This document shows, piece by piece, positions 28,018 to 37,360 of a stretch of 55,926 nt of DNA. The DNA comes from an uncultured Rhizobium sp. (GTDB lineage Bacteria; Pseudomonadota; Alphaproteobacteria; Rhizobiales; Rhizobiaceae): the NCBI GenBank assembly GCA_945952315.1, contig CAMFIE010000027.1, positions 1-55,926 on the forward strand. The letters run 5' to 3'. Each line of letters begins with the position of its first letter. Position 1 is the stretch's first letter. Under the pieces are notes generated by a model, which saw only the letters and a program-made list of their open reading frames with translations, was not told the DNA's origin and searched no databases. Position numbers and translations under genes: made by a program.

Positions 28018-28568
28018 CGATTGCAGGGGTTTCCAAGAGGGTCAACATCATTCAGGGCGAATACAAGGTCTCCAAAGATCCTGACGTGGTCCTGACGACC
28101 ATTCTTGGATCCTGTGTCGCCGCATGCATGCGTGATCCGGTCGCCGGCATCGGCGGCATGAATCACTTCCTGTTGCCGGGTTCCGCCACCTCGATGGCTG
28201 GAGGAGGAGACGCGACCCGGTATGGCGTGCACCTGATGGAGTTGCTCATCAACGGGCTTCTCAAGCAGGGCGCGCGGCGCGACCGGCTGGAGGCAAAGAT
28301 CTTCGGCGGCGCCAAGACCATCGCCACATTCTCGAATGTCGGCGAGCAGAATGCCCTCTTCGCGGAGCAATTCCTCCGCGATGAAGGGATCCCGATCGTG
28401 GGAAAGAGCACGGGCGGTGAGTTCGGCCGCAAGCTGGAATACTGGCCCGTCAGCGGACGTGCCCGCCAGTACCCCCTGACGGGTGCCGAAACCCAGAAGA
28501 CCGTGGTGCAGGAACAGCGCCCGGCACCCGTAGCCAAGCCCGTGGAAAGCAGCATCGAGTTCTTCTGA
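28014..28568 (+). CDS. cheD: Chemoreceptor glutamine deamidase CheD
   Basis: 184 residues. The deamidase pair is visible: C34 in LGSCVAACM and H51 in [10 protein letters not shown], with a downstream KIFGGAKT motif. The family converts receptor glutamines to glutamates. The C-terminus is a Pro/Glu tail ending SSIEFF, acidic with two Phe, similar in style to the end of CheT in the next gene. Starts inside the end of cheY2. Confidence 0.95.
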   Translation: MTIAGVSKRVNIIQGEYKVSKDPDVVLTTILGSCVAACMRDPVAGIGGMNHFLLPGSATSMAGGGDATRYGVHLMELLINGLLKQGARRDRLEAKIFGGAKTIATFSNVGEQNALFAEQFLRDEGIPIVGKSTGGEFGRKLEYWPVSGRARQYPLTGAETQKTVVQEQRPAPVAKPVESSIEFF

Positions 28569-28581
28569 GGCAAAGGCGGTT

Positions 28582-28971
28582 ATGGGTTCGACAGATCACA
28601 AAGTGGAGCAGAACATGGAAGAGGCATTGCCTGAAGTCCTGATGCGCATTGTCTCGGAACTGCACGATGTTGCATATCTGATCGAGCGCATCGAACCGCA
28701 GCTTCTCGACCTCGTCGATGACGTGGCCGTGCAATCCGCCGATTGCATGAAGGTGCTGCAGGGCATTGACCTTGCCGTGCAGAAGACCCGCGGTCTCGCA
28801 GAATTCATCGATACGGTGACAAGCGGCATTTCCGACGACTGGTTGGTGGATGTCAGCACCGCGGTCAGCCTGGTGAAGCTGGCGGACATGCAGAAGGCGC
28901 TGGCCGGCGCGATCCGCCACGGTCATTCCCAGCCGCTGAGCAAGGCGGCCGGGGACTTCGACTTCTTCTGA
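28582..28971 (+). CDS. cheT: CheT-like chemotaxis protein
   Basis: 129 residues, mostly helical, ending with GDFDFF. It sits at the end of the che operon exactly where S. meliloti has cheT (formerly orf10), whose product binds other Che proteins. The helical layout with an acidic-aromatic C-terminal tail recalls CheZ phosphatases, whose tail binds CheY; this similarity is my inference. An alternative start is the Met at position 12, which has GGAG upstream. Followed by a GC hairpin terminator. Confidence 0.82.
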   Translation: MGSTDHKVEQNMEEALPEVLMRIVSELHDVAYLIERIEPQLLDLVDDVAVQSADCMKVLQGIDLAVQKTRGLAEFIDTVTSGISDDWLVDVSTAVSLVKLADMQKALAGAIRHGHSQPLSKAAGDFDFF

Positions 28972-29014
28972 CAAGCGGGTCGAAAGGGGCGGCATGCCCC
29001 TCTCTTCAGGGGGC

Positions 29015-29037
29015 GGGCGACGAGCGTCGCCCCTTTT
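29015..29037 (+). terminator. Terminator of the che operon
   Basis: GGGCGAC-GAGC-GTCGCCC followed by CTTTT, about 45 bases after the cheT stop. It separates the che operon from fliF. Confidence 0.8.
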
Positions 29038-29164
29038 GCCGACGTTCCCGGTAAGGGACGCCGGCCGGATCGGGCCGCTGCGAAACGTTCGCGCAAGCTT
29101 CGATTCCTAAGGTTCTTCGCAGTGTCACAGGACTATTCTCTCTGATTGACGGTGCGAGAACAGA

Positions 29165-30844
29165 ATGAATCTGTTAAATCAATTACTTCAGGTTTCAAAG
29201 AACCTAGCGGGGCTCGGTCAGGCGAAGCTTATGGCGCTGATCGGCGTGGGCATCGTCTCCATCCTCCTGGTCCTGGCGGCCGGCTTTTATGTCAACAAGC
29301 CCGCTTACGAGACCCTTTATGTGGGATTGGAAACCAGCGATCTGAACCAGATCAGCGTCGCGCTTTCCGAAGCGAATGTGGATTTCCAGGTCGGTACGGA
29401 TGGCAAGAGCATCCAGGTGGCTGCCGGCACGACCGGCAAGGCGCGCCTGCTGCTTGCCGAAAAGGGCCTCCCGAACAGCTCCAATGCCGGTTATGAACTT
29501 TTCGACAATGTCGGCTCCCTCGGCCTGACCTCCTTCATGCAGGAAGTGACCCGCGTTCGTGCGCTGGAAGGTGAAATCGCACGCACCATCCAGACCATCC
29601 AGGGCATTTCCGCAGCCCGCGTTCACATCGTCATGCCCGATGTCGGCAATTTCCGCCGCGGCGAGCAGAAACCGACCGCATCGGTGATGATCCGCGCCAC
29701 GGCCCAGGCCGGGCGCAAGGCAGCACCGTCGATCCGCCACCTCGTCGCCTCGGCCGTCCCGGGTCTCGAAGCCGACGACGTGACCGTGCTCGATTCGACC
29801 GGCCAGCTTCTCGCCTCCGGCGAAGAGGGCGGCAATGGCACCATGGCAAAGAATCTCGGCGTGGTGCAGCAGGTGCAGGAAGAGATCGAAACCAATATCG
29901 ACAAGGCGCTTTCGCCCTTCCTCGGCATGGACAACTTCCGCTCCAGCGTCACCGCCCAGCTCAACACCGACGTCCAGCAGATCCAGGAAACCACCTACGA
30001 TCCGGAATCCCGCGTCGAGCGGTCGGTTCGCGTCACCAAGGAAGCGCAGAAGTCCCAGTCCAAGCAGAGCGACAATGCCGCAACCGTGGAGCAGAACGTG
30101 CCCCAGGGCGCGCCCGCAAGCGGCGGCGGCGGCCCGGAATCCTCCGACCAGCAGGACAAGAAGGAAGAGCAGACCAATTACGAGATCAACAGCAAGACCG
30201 TTGCCACCACGCGCAACAGCTATCGTCTTGAGAAGATCTCGGTTGCGGTCGTGGTCAACAAGGGCAGGCTTGCCAAGATGGTCGGCGAACCCGCCGACCA
30301 GGCCAAGATCGACGCCTATCTCGCCGAAATGCAGAAGATCGTCAGCTCGGCCGCCGGCCTCGACAAGAACCGCGGCGACGTGGTGACGGTCACCGCCATG
30401 GACTTCCTCGACGAACAGCTCCTCGATGAAGCGGCCACCGGCCCCGGCGTCATGGATATGCTGAGCCGCAACCTCGCCGGCATCATCAATTCGCTGGCCT
30501 TCCTCGGTGTCGCCTTCGTCATCATCTGGATGGGTGTCCGCCCCATCGTCCGGGCCGTCAGTGCCACCCCGCCGGCAACCGTCGGCGCAGAGGGCGAGGA
30601 AAGCACCCTCGAACTGCCGGACTTCACCCCCAGCATGGGCAATACCGGCGGCGGCCTGATGGATGGCTTCGGCTCCGACTTCGGCTTCGACAGCGCCGAC
30701 GAAGTGCTGGGTCTCGATGCGGATGGCGGCTTCAACCGCAAGGTCAAGGAAGGGCCGGAAAAGCGACTTGCCCGCATGGTGGAAATCAGCGAGGAGCGCG
30801 CCGCAAAGATCCTGCGCAAATGGGCGACCGAAAAGGCCGCCTGA
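29165..30844 (+). CDS. fliF: Flagellar MS-ring protein FliF
   Basis: 559 residues forming the membrane ring on which the basal body is built. Two membrane helices frame a large periplasmic part: about 20-43 (LMALIGVGIVSILLVLAAGFYV) and about 440-461 (LAFLGVAFVIIWMGV). Ring-building motifs such as NVDFQVGTDGKSI, GLPNSSNAGYELFD and ARVHIVMP are present; a Ser/Gly/Glu linker lies around 310-340. The cytoplasmic C-terminal helix (EERAAKILRKWATE) is the FliG-binding part. Own promoter region of about 125 bases after the che terminator, and its own terminator. Confidence 0.97.
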   Translation: MNLLNQLLQVSKNLAGLGQAKLMALIGVGIVSILLVLAAGFYVNKPAYETLYVGLETSDLNQISVALSEANVDFQVGTDGKSIQVAAGTTGKARLLLAEKGLPNSSNAGYELFDNVGSLGLTSFMQEVTRVRALEGEIARTIQTIQGISAARVHIVMPDVGNFRRGEQKPTASVMIRATAQAGRKAAPSIRHLVASAVPGLEADDVTVLDSTGQLLASGEEGGNGTMAKNLGVVQQVQEEIETNIDKALSPFLGMDNFRSSVTAQLNTDVQQIQETTYDPESRVERSVRVTKEAQKSQSKQSDNAATVEQNVPQGAPASGGGGPESSDQQDKKEEQTNYEINSKTVATTRNSYRLEKISVAVVVNKGRLAKMVGEPADQAKIDAYLAEMQKIVSSAAGLDKNRGDVVTVTAMDFLDEQLLDEAATGPGVMDMLSRNLAGIINSLAFLGVAFVIIWMGVRPIVRAVSATPPATVGAEGEESTLELPDFTPSMGNTGGGLMDGFGSDFGFDSADEVLGLDADGGFNRKVKEGPEKRLARMVEISEERAAKILRKWATEKAA

Positions 30845-31515
30845 TCAGGGAAGAAGCCGCATCACGATCCCGGGCCCGCCGCCAAGGCGGGCCTCTTCCG
30901 TCCGGCGTGAGCGAGGCGAGGGAGGGGGCGGTTGCGCCGCTTCAATAAATACAATCTATGATACAATCATCGGGCGCTGAAATTGCTGTATAACTGAAAA
31001 GCACTCACAATCCCAAAGGTTTACAGTCGCTTAAGGTTCGAGGCAAAGCGCAGGCTAATGGCAAACGAATAAAGCTGAAAAGTTTACCTTCCGCTTTTGG
31101 GAAGTTGTCTTTCGTTGTTCTCAGTGTCATTTTCTACAAAAAACCGGATACTGATATCTATTTCTTGTCCCGTAATGCGGAAATTTATCTGGAAGGTTGT
31201 CTATTCATATTTATTGCAGCGCGCAATGCAGCCCCTGATCAGCCTCGCTATACTGAAGTCTGGTATGTTTTTTAGCTAAATCCTGTTGCCGCGAATCGTA
31301 AGCTGAATTATTCTGGCAAGACGGATTCGTGGGTGCCTCAGGCTTTGTGGCGGTTGAAATCGGCGTTCCCAGGGTGCATCACGATGGCAGCAGGTGTGAG
31401 TCGGCTTGCGGCCAAGGCGGTTTCCAGGCCAAGGCTGGAGCGGCTTCCTGCAATCGGATTCGAGCCGGCCGGTACGGGATGGGGGCATTCCCGAGGACGG
31501 CGAGGGGGCAGTTGA
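30845..31515. other. Long AT-richer gap upstream of visN
   Basis: About 670 bases with no supported gene. The part from about 30950 to 31330 is clearly richer in A and T than its surroundings and lacks open frames with good codon use. As it directly precedes the master motility regulators, it is the likely place for the visN promoter and control sites. Confidence 0.55.
30873..30897 (+). terminator. Terminator after fliF
   Basis: GGCCCGCC-GCCAA-GGCGGGCC followed by TCTT, about 30 bases after the fliF stop. Confidence 0.75.
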
Positions 31516-32262
31516 ATGGAGATGGAGATCTTGCAGGCGGAACAGGCAGGGCGTGGCAGAACGCCGGCGCTGCGCAGTGCTGCTTCGAAGACGCCCACGC
31601 GCGCGCAGGTCATTGCGCGGCTGGCGGCGATGACGAAGCCCTCGCAATTGCCGCAGGCCCTGTCGTTGCTCTGTGATTATGCCGGCGCCTCCCACTTTCT
31701 GCTGGTGCGCTGCGACCTCATACAGGATCCCGGTCTCGATTTCGTCGTCTCCTCCAACTGGCCCTTCGATCTGGTGCGGGTGGTTGCGGGCCTGATCGCC
31801 GGGGACTATGCGCGCAGCACCGAGCTGGAAAAATGCATGGCGCTGCTTCAGCCGGGTTTCGTCTCCTTCCCGGATGACATCGACCTGCCGCCGGAAACCA
31901 GCCGCCAGTATTGCAGCCTGACCTTCAATGTCGGCCGCACCCGGCTGTCCCTCATGCTGATCTATGCGGATGGTTTCATCCTCTCGCCGGACCGTCTGCG
32001 CGATGTTGGCCTGATGGCCGGCTACATGCGCAGCTTCGCCGAAGCCTCGGTGCATAAGGGCGAGCGCGACTGTGACCTCACCGAACGCGAGATCGAGTGC
32101 CTCTACTGGATTGCCGAAGGCAAGACGAGCGATGAGATCGCGGTCATTCTGGGCATCTCGCGCAACACGATCAACAATTACATCACCAGCGTGATGCGCA
32201 AGACGGCGACGAAGACGCGGTCCGAGGCCATCGCCTACGCCGTCAGGAACAACCTTGTTTAA
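31516..32262 (+). CDS. visN: LuxR-type motility regulator VisN
   Basis: 248 residues: an N-terminal ligand-binding-like domain (about 40-175) and a C-terminal LuxR-type helix-turn-helix (about 187-248: LTEREIECLYWIAEGKTSDEIAVILGISRNTINNYI). In rhizobia VisN and VisR act together as global activators at the top of the motility hierarchy. It follows fliF and is separated from visR by ten bases, the known rhizobial arrangement. Confidence 0.93.
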   Translation: MEMEILQAEQAGRGRTPALRSAASKTPTRAQVIARLAAMTKPSQLPQALSLLCDYAGASHFLLVRCDLIQDPGLDFVVSSNWPFDLVRVVAGLIAGDYARSTELEKCMALLQPGFVSFPDDIDLPPETSRQYCSLTFNVGRTRLSLMLIYADGFILSPDRLRDVGLMAGYMRSFAEASVHKGERDCDLTEREIECLYWIAEGKTSDEIAVILGISRNTINNYITSVMRKTATKTRSEAIAYAVRNNLV

Positions 32263-32272
32263 GGGGCCGAAC

Positions 32273-33019
32273 ATGGGATTTCCGCAGGATAACGGGGCGG
32301 ATGGTTCAGCCGGCGTCACGACATTGCGAGTTTCCCGTTTTTCCAGCCGGTCCGATCTCTTCCCCCGCCTCGTCCTCATGCAGAAATCCATCAATGCGCG
32401 CCATTTTGCGGTGCTGCGCGTCGGTGGTTCGGGCACGCCCAACAAGCGCAAGCTGATCTGCGAACTCGAGAATTTCGGTCCCAACAACACCGTCATCACC
32501 AAGCAGCTTTTCGATGCCTATGGCGAGCAGATGCTGCAGCATATCGAAACCTCGCTGCTGCCGCTGATGTGGAATGGCCGCGACGATGCCAGCACCGCCG
32601 AGGCGCCGGAATTCGCGCCCCTTTCGGTGCGGCTCAAGGGCCGTGTCCTGCCCTTTTCGGGTATGGCCCTTCCGGTTCGCCTGGGGGCCGTCGGCAATGG
32701 CTTTGTCGTCTTCACCGCACCCTATCTGGATCTCGCCGGCGACACGATCCTCGAACTTCACGGCAAGGCCTGCCAGGTCATGACCGATCTTCTCTCGCTG
32801 GACGACCGGCGGCAGAACACGTCGGAGGCGCTCAGCGAGCGTGAGATTGCCTGCCTGCAGCTTGCCGGCGACGGCCGGATCAGCGAAGAAATCGCCGAGA
32901 ATCTCGGTCTCTCGGTCCATACGGTCAATGCCTATCTGGGCTCGGCCACTGACAAGCTCGATGCGGTGAACCGCATACAGGCCATCGCCAAGGCCATTCG
33001 TCTCGGTTTTATTAGCTGA
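32273..33019 (+). CDS. visR: LuxR-type motility regulator VisR
   Basis: 248 residues with an N-terminal sensory-like domain and a C-terminal LuxR helix-turn-helix (about 188-245: LSEREIACLQLAGDGRISEEIAENLGLSVHTVNAYL). Partner of VisN; the pair is thought to bind as a heterodimer to class I motility promoters such as rem. The ATG at 32273 is preceded by AAGGGG at good spacing, better than an in-frame TTG six codons upstream inside visN. No terminator is obvious after the stop. Confidence 0.92.
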   Translation: MGFPQDNGADGSAGVTTLRVSRFSSRSDLFPRLVLMQKSINARHFAVLRVGGSGTPNKRKLICELENFGPNNTVITKQLFDAYGEQMLQHIETSLLPLMWNGRDDASTAEAPEFAPLSVRLKGRVLPFSGMALPVRLGAVGNGFVVFTAPYLDLAGDTILELHGKACQVMTDLLSLDDRRQNTSEALSEREIACLQLAGDGRISEEIAENLGLSVHTVNAYLGSATDKLDAVNRIQAIAKAIRLGFIS

Positions 33020-33315
33020 TCGGCACCAATCACGTATTTGTGAACAGAGCCGCCTGTGCGGAGGGTTAACCCATCCTTTCTGCCAGCCTGAAATCTTGTC
33101 GTTGGAATAATTGATATAATACAGGCGCTTAGCCCATCCCTTTCCGCATGGTTCCCTGTGAGCCAGGCGATGGGCAAAGGCCCGCGCCGAAGCGAAGCCG
33201 GCCGCGGCAAGCATCCGTTCATCCTATGATGGTTTATTCACATAGCTGTTCCGGAGAAATTCATTTTGTCCGTGATAGCAACGAGATGTGCCGTAACGGG
33301 ACGATGGAGGGGTTC

Positions 33316-33798
33316 ATGAAAGTCGCGCTGTCTCTGTTTGTAGGATTGGTTTCGCTGGTTGCGCCGCTGGTGGCGCCGGCCCATGCGGAGGACGTTCTAT
33401 TCCGGGTGCAATCCAAGGATGGCAGCCATGCCCTGGATGTAACCGCCGCCGAACTCGCCAAGTTCCAGATGCACCATTACAAGGCGGTGCTGCCCGGCGG
33501 CGCCGGCGCGGTGCAGGAGGTAGGCGGTCCGCTTTTGCGCGACGTGCTTTCGGCGGCCGGCGTTTCCGGCAGCAAGATCACCGCTCGGGCGCTGGATGGC
33601 TATGAGCTCGATATCCCGATCGAGGATGTGCAGAATTACGACGTGCTGGCCGCCACCGAAGTGGATGGCAAGACGCTGTCCGTGCGCGACCGCGGTCCGG
33701 CCTGGATCGTCTATCCCACCGTCGATCATCCCGAGCTGAAGGATGCCCTCTATGAGGCTCGCAGCGTCTGGCAGATCAAGGAGCTCATCGTCGAATGA
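33316..33798 (+). CDS. Periplasmic pterin-binding-like protein (PruR-like)
   Basis: 160 residues with a clear signal peptide (1-24, ending APAHA) and an exported domain of the molybdopterin-binding oxidoreductase (sulphite-oxidase) fold type: LFRVQSKDGSHALDVTAAELAKF, GPLLRDVLSAAGVSG, and a C-terminal DHPELKDALYEARSVWQIKEL. The mature domain has no cysteine, so it cannot hold molybdenum through Cys and is probably a binder, not an enzyme. Its stop overlaps the start of a GGDEF-EAL gene by four bases. In A. tumefaciens the PruR-DcpA pair has this organisation: PruR binds a pterin and controls DcpA. GGAGGGG lies before the chosen ATG. Confidence 0.75.
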   Translation: MKVALSLFVGLVSLVAPLVAPAHAEDVLFRVQSKDGSHALDVTAAELAKFQMHHYKAVLPGGAGAVQEVGGPLLRDVLSAAGVSGSKITARALDGYELDIPIEDVQNYDVLAATEVDGKTLSVRDRGPAWIVYPTVDHPELKDALYEARSVWQIKELIVE

Positions 33799-35762
33799 TG
33801 AGACCGGAACTGCGCCGACTTCTGCCTCTGCTCCGCTTTCCCGCCATCATCCTGCTGATCGGCGGGATGCTGGTATGGAGCGAGCTGGGCCTCGGCGCAG
33901 TCAGTGCCAATATCAGCCAGCGACTGTTCTTTTCGGGCCGTCTGGAAGAAAGCGCCCGTTTCGAAACGGAGATGAACCGCTTCTTCGAAGTGGCTGAACT
34001 CTACGCATCGGGCGATCCCACCATCACGCTCGACAATGTCAACCTCGCGCTGAACCTCATGTGGTCGCGCGCCAATGTGATGAATTCGCCATCTTTCCGC
34101 CAGGCCATTCCCAGCGAACAGCAGGACAAGACCCTGATCAGCGAGATCGTGACCGATCTGCCCGCCTTCGATCGGGGCGTGCAGCAGCTGAAGCGGGGCG
34201 AGCCAGCCAGCTTCAAGCCGCTGGAATCGCTGCAGCGCCGCTATTCCGGACGGCTTGCGGCCTTCGGCGAGCTTGCCTGGAACGCGCGCCAGCGCCGCAT
34301 GGCGCAAAGCGTGGAGACGGGCCTGCAAAGTGTCGATGCATTGCGCTGGATCCAGACCGGCTTCGGGGCCGTAAGCGCCCTTGCCATTGCCTATGTGCTG
34401 GCGGAGCTGGTGCTGTCTCGCCGCCTCAACGGCAAGCTCAACCGGCTGGTGGCCGAAAAGCAGCGTCTTCTGCGTACCGACCAGCTGACGGGCATCAGCA
34501 ACCGCTTCCATTTCGAAGAGGTGCTGGACGAGAAGATCCGCGCTGCCGATCTCGAATTCTCCGTGATCTATTTCGATCTCGACGGCTTCAAGAAGGTCAA
34601 TGACGAGCACGGCCATGCGGCGGGCGATGCGCTGCTGCGCCATGTCGCGACCGCTCTCGGCGGGCAGATCGGCCGCAACGATATTGCCGCGCGCTTTGGC
34701 GGCGATGAATTTGCCGTTCTTCTCACGGGCACGCTTGCGCGGGCTGAAGCCTATGCCACGCGTGCGCTCACCCTCATTTGCGAACAGAATTACAGCGACC
34801 TGCCGAAACTCACCATTTCCGCCAGCGCCGGTATCTGCCATGCGGCCGAGCAGGAGGGCCCGCCCAATCCCGACGTACTGAAGCGCCGCGCCGATATAGC
34901 GCTCTACAGCGCCAAGGCCGCAGGCCGCAATTGCGTGCGCACCTTCGTGCCCGACATGAACGGTGAATATGAGCGCCGCCGCATCCTCGATGCGGATATT
35001 GAAAAGGCGATCTATAATGGAGAGATCCATGTGGCCTATCAGCCCGTGGTGCGCCTGTCCGATCGCAAGACCCATTATGTCGAGGCGCTGGTGCGCTGGA
35101 ACCATCCCGCACTCGGGGCGATCGACGCCATGGAGATCGTCGAAAGCGCGGTGCGGCGCCAGACGATCCAGTCCCTGACCCTTGTTGTGGTGCGCCAGGC
35201 ATTGGCGACCTACAGCCGCCTGCGCCAGGTCGGTCGCGCCGTGCCCATGTGCGTCAATGTCACGCCCGGCCTTCTCGCCATGCCCACCTTCGGCCCGGCC
35301 GTGGCAGCCCTTCTCTATGAATATGAAATGCCGCTCGGCGCGCTCTATCTGGAAATCACCGAAGACGGCGAACTGCACGATACGGAGGTCATCGAGGACA
35401 ATCTGCGTATTCTCCGGCTCGCCGGGGCGCTGATGGCGGTGGATGATTTCGGCCGGGCCTTCTCCAATGTCTCGCGGCTGACCTCCCTCGATTTCCGCAT
35501 GCTGAAGCTGGACCGGGTTCTGACCGCACCGGTCGCCCATTCGGACCGGGCACGCCAGATCATCGAAAGCACGGATCGCATGGCGATTGCGCTGGGCGCC
35601 GAGACCGTCTGCGAGGGTGTAGAAACCGAGGAACAGGCAATCGCCCTGTCCGAAATCGGCATCGAATTTGGCCAGGGCTATCATCTGGGTGGCCCCATGC
35701 CTCCCGACCGGCTCCATGCCTTCCTGTCGGCAAGCGCGATGCCGGACGAAAAGAAGCACTGA
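33795..35762 (+). CDS. Membrane GGDEF-EAL protein (DcpA-like)
   Basis: 655 residues. A membrane helix (about 15-33), a periplasmic sensor domain (about 34-188) and a second helix (about 189-207) lead to a GGDEF domain with intact GGDEF (302-306) and an EAL domain with E430-A-L, LEITEDGE, DDFG and CEGVETEEQ. Both domains look catalytic, so it could make and degrade cyclic di-GMP; the RxxD inhibitory site before GGDEF is not canonical. The overlap with the PruR-like gene suggests that the periplasmic protein controls it. Cyclic di-GMP usually lowers motility and raises attachment, which fits its place in the flagellar cluster. Followed by a shared terminator. Confidence 0.9.
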   Translation: MMRPELRRLLPLLRFPAIILLIGGMLVWSELGLGAVSANISQRLFFSGRLEESARFETEMNRFFEVAELYASGDPTITLDNVNLALNLMWSRANVMNSPSFRQAIPSEQQDKTLISEIVTDLPAFDRGVQQLKRGEPASFKPLESLQRRYSGRLAAFGELAWNARQRRMAQSVETGLQSVDALRWIQTGFGAVSALAIAYVLAELVLSRRLNGKLNRLVAEKQRLLRTDQLTGISNRFHFEEVLDEKIRAADLEFSVIYFDLDGFKKVNDEHGHAAGDALLRHVATALGGQIGRNDIAARFGGDEFAVLLTGTLARAEAYATRALTLICEQNYSDLPKLTISASAGICHAAEQEGPPNPDVLKRRADIALYSAKAAGRNCVRTFVPDMNGEYERRRILDADIEKAIYNGEIHVAYQPVVRLSDRKTHYVEALVRWNHPALGAIDAMEIVESAVRRQTIQSLTLVVVRQALATYSRLRQVGRAVPMCVNVTPGLLAMPTFGPAVAALLYEYEMPLGALYLEITEDGELHDTEVIEDNLRILRLAGALMAVDDFGRAFSNVSRLTSLDFRMLKLDRVLTAPVAHSDRARQIIESTDRMAIALGAETVCEGVETEEQAIALSEIGIEFGQGYHLGGPMPPDRLHAFLSASAMPDEKKH

Positions 35763-35787
35763 AAGCCTCAAGACCCTGCAATGAAAA

Positions 35788-35810
35788 GGGCCGCACAAGG
35801 CGTGCGGCCC
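35788..35810 (-). terminator. Terminator between convergent operons
   Basis: GGGCCGCAC-AAGGC-GTGCGGCCC. On the minus strand it is followed by TTTTC, giving a good intrinsic terminator for the leftward motA operon; it may also stop the GGDEF-EAL transcript. Confidence 0.85.
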
Positions 35811-35837
35811 GGGGGTCGATGCTTGAATGTGTCAGCC

Positions 35838-36272
35838 TCAGGCGGCTTCGGCCAGGGGCTTGGTATAGCGGGCTTCCTCAAGGCTCTTGCGCAGGAAGGC
35901 CGTGTTCACGTTCGGATCGTCGGAAGGATCCTGGAAGGCGATGTGGTTGATCTCCACCCCGGCTTCCTTGTCCTTCAGCAACAGCCGGGCATAGACCGTG
36001 AGGCCCTTCGGCTTGATTTCGAGATCGAGAGTCACCTCGGGAGCGCCGTTCCACTCGAGCACATAATCGCCGCCGGCGCCGAAATTGATCGTGCCGGGAT
36101 GGAAGAACATCTCGGACGCCGAGGCGACCAGATCCGCTAGGCTGCCATGGCACTCGAAGCGCAGCATGGAAATCAGATCGGCGGCGTCCACCAGGCGCAA
36201 CTCGGTCGCGACGGGGCTAATGGCTTCGGCAATGATTTGCTCACGGGCGGCGGAAAATGCGCAGGTCTTCAT
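35838..36272 (-). CDS. Conserved hypothetical protein at the end of the motA-flhB operon
   Basis: 144 residues, soluble, with MLRFECHGSLADLVASASEMFFHPGTINFG in the middle and a likely beta-rich C-terminal part (APEVTLDLEIKPKGLTVYARLLL). No known domain recognised. It begins five bases after the flhB stop, so it is translationally coupled to an export-gate gene and is probably part of flagellar biology, but nothing in the sequence says what it does. Confidence 0.75.
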   Translation of the reverse strand: MKTCAFSAAREQIIAEAISPVATELRLVDAADLISMLRFECHGSLADLVASASEMFFHPGTINFGAGGDYVLEWNGAPEVTLDLEIKPKGLTVYARLLLKDKEAGVEINHIAFQDPSDDPNVNTAFLRKSLEEARYTKPLAEAA

Positions 36273-36277
36273 GTGAA

Positions 36278-37360
36278 TCAGTGGATCCGTCTCGTCTGTG
36301 GCGATGCGGCGTAGATACGATGGATCAGTTCCGCAACGGCCTTGTAAAAAACCGATGGGATGACGCTATCTACCGAGACTTGCGCAAACATGGAGCGGGC
36401 AAGGGGCGGATCTTCGAATACGGGAATTCCGTTCTGCTCCGCGATCTCGCGGATCTTGAGCGCGATGAGGTCCTGCCCCTTGGCAATCACCACCGGAGCG
36501 TCGTCTTCCTCGCGCACATAGCGCAGCGCGACGGCAAAATGGGTCGGATTGGCAATCACAAGCGTGGCGCGCGGCACATTGGCGATCATCCGGCGGCGCG
36601 CGCGGTCGCGGGCAATCGAGCGCTGGCGGGACTTGACGATCGGGTCGCCCTGGCTCTGCTTGAACTCTTCCTTCACTTCCTGCTTCGTCATGCGCAATTC
36701 GCTGAACCAGTGGTAGCGCGTCCAGAAGAAGTCCGCCGCCGCCACCACCGCCGTCGACAGCAGGATGACGATCATGACATGCTTCATCGCCCCGGACATC
36801 TTCACGAAAATGACCTGCGGATCGGAGAACATCGCGTCGATCCAGCCGTAAAACTCGCTCTTCAGCGCGAAGAACATGATGATCGACACGATGACGATCT
36901 TGAAGAGCGCCTTGCCGAATTCCACGAGGCCCTGCACGCCGAAGATGCGCGAAAGGCCCCTCGCAGGCGAGATTCGGGAAAATTGCGGCCTGATTCGTTC
37001 GAGCACTGGGGTCGGCATATTCTGCAGCACCGACGAGCCGATGCCGAAAACCATCAGCAGAATGAGGATGGGGGCAAGAATGCCCGATGCAGCCCAGCCA
37101 AGATTGGTGAAGATGGACAAGGCGTCGATGCTTGATTCGAGCTGCCACTGATCGGGTTTTTCGAAGAAGTCGCGCAGTGATTCGGTCGTGGAGGCAAAGC
37201 GACTGGGCAGGAAAAATACCATATAGACATAGATGGCGAGCGCGGAAGCAAACATGGTGACTTCACGCGAGAAGGGAACATTGCCTTTCTCTGCCGCGTC
37301 CCGCAGTTTTTTCTCTGTCGGGTCTTCTGTTTTGCTTTCCTTGTCCTGTTCGTCAGACAT
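36278..37360 (-). CDS. flhB: Flagellar export gate protein FlhB
   Basis: 360 residues; substrate-specificity switch of the flagellar type III export apparatus. Four membrane helices (about 35-51, 88-110, 150-166 and 192-212) are followed by a cytoplasmic domain with the self-cleavage site N271-P272-T-H ([14 protein letters not shown]). The charged N-terminus with [22 protein letters not shown] is typical. Normal length. It lies 281 bases after fliG in the same direction. Confidence 0.97.
   Translation of the reverse strand: MSDEQDKESKTEDPTEKKLRDAAEKGNVPFSREVTMFASALAIYVYMVFFLPSRFASTTESLRDFFEKPDQWQLESSIDALSIFTNLGWAASGILAPILILLMVFGIGSSVLQNMPTPVLERIRPQFSRISPARGLSRIFGVQGLVEFGKALFKIVIVSIIMFFALKSEFYGWIDAMFSDPQVIFVKMSGAMKHVMIVILLSTAVVAAADFFWTRYHWFSELRMTKQEVKEEFKQSQGDPIVKSRQRSIARDRARRRMIANVPRATLVIANPTHFAVALRYVREEDDAPVVIAKGQDLIALKIREIAEQNGIPVFEDPPLARSMFAQVSVDSVIPSVFYKAVAELIHRIYAASPQTRRIH

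Noticed and set aside
31097-31279. 60-codon open frame in the gap before visN
   Set aside because: Hydrophobic but without a ribosome binding site, and composition reflects the AT-rich DNA.
33750-35798. Long minus-strand open frame (682 codons) opposite the GGDEF-EAL gene
   Set aside because: The plus strand encodes an unmistakable two-domain enzyme; the opposite frame has no domain.
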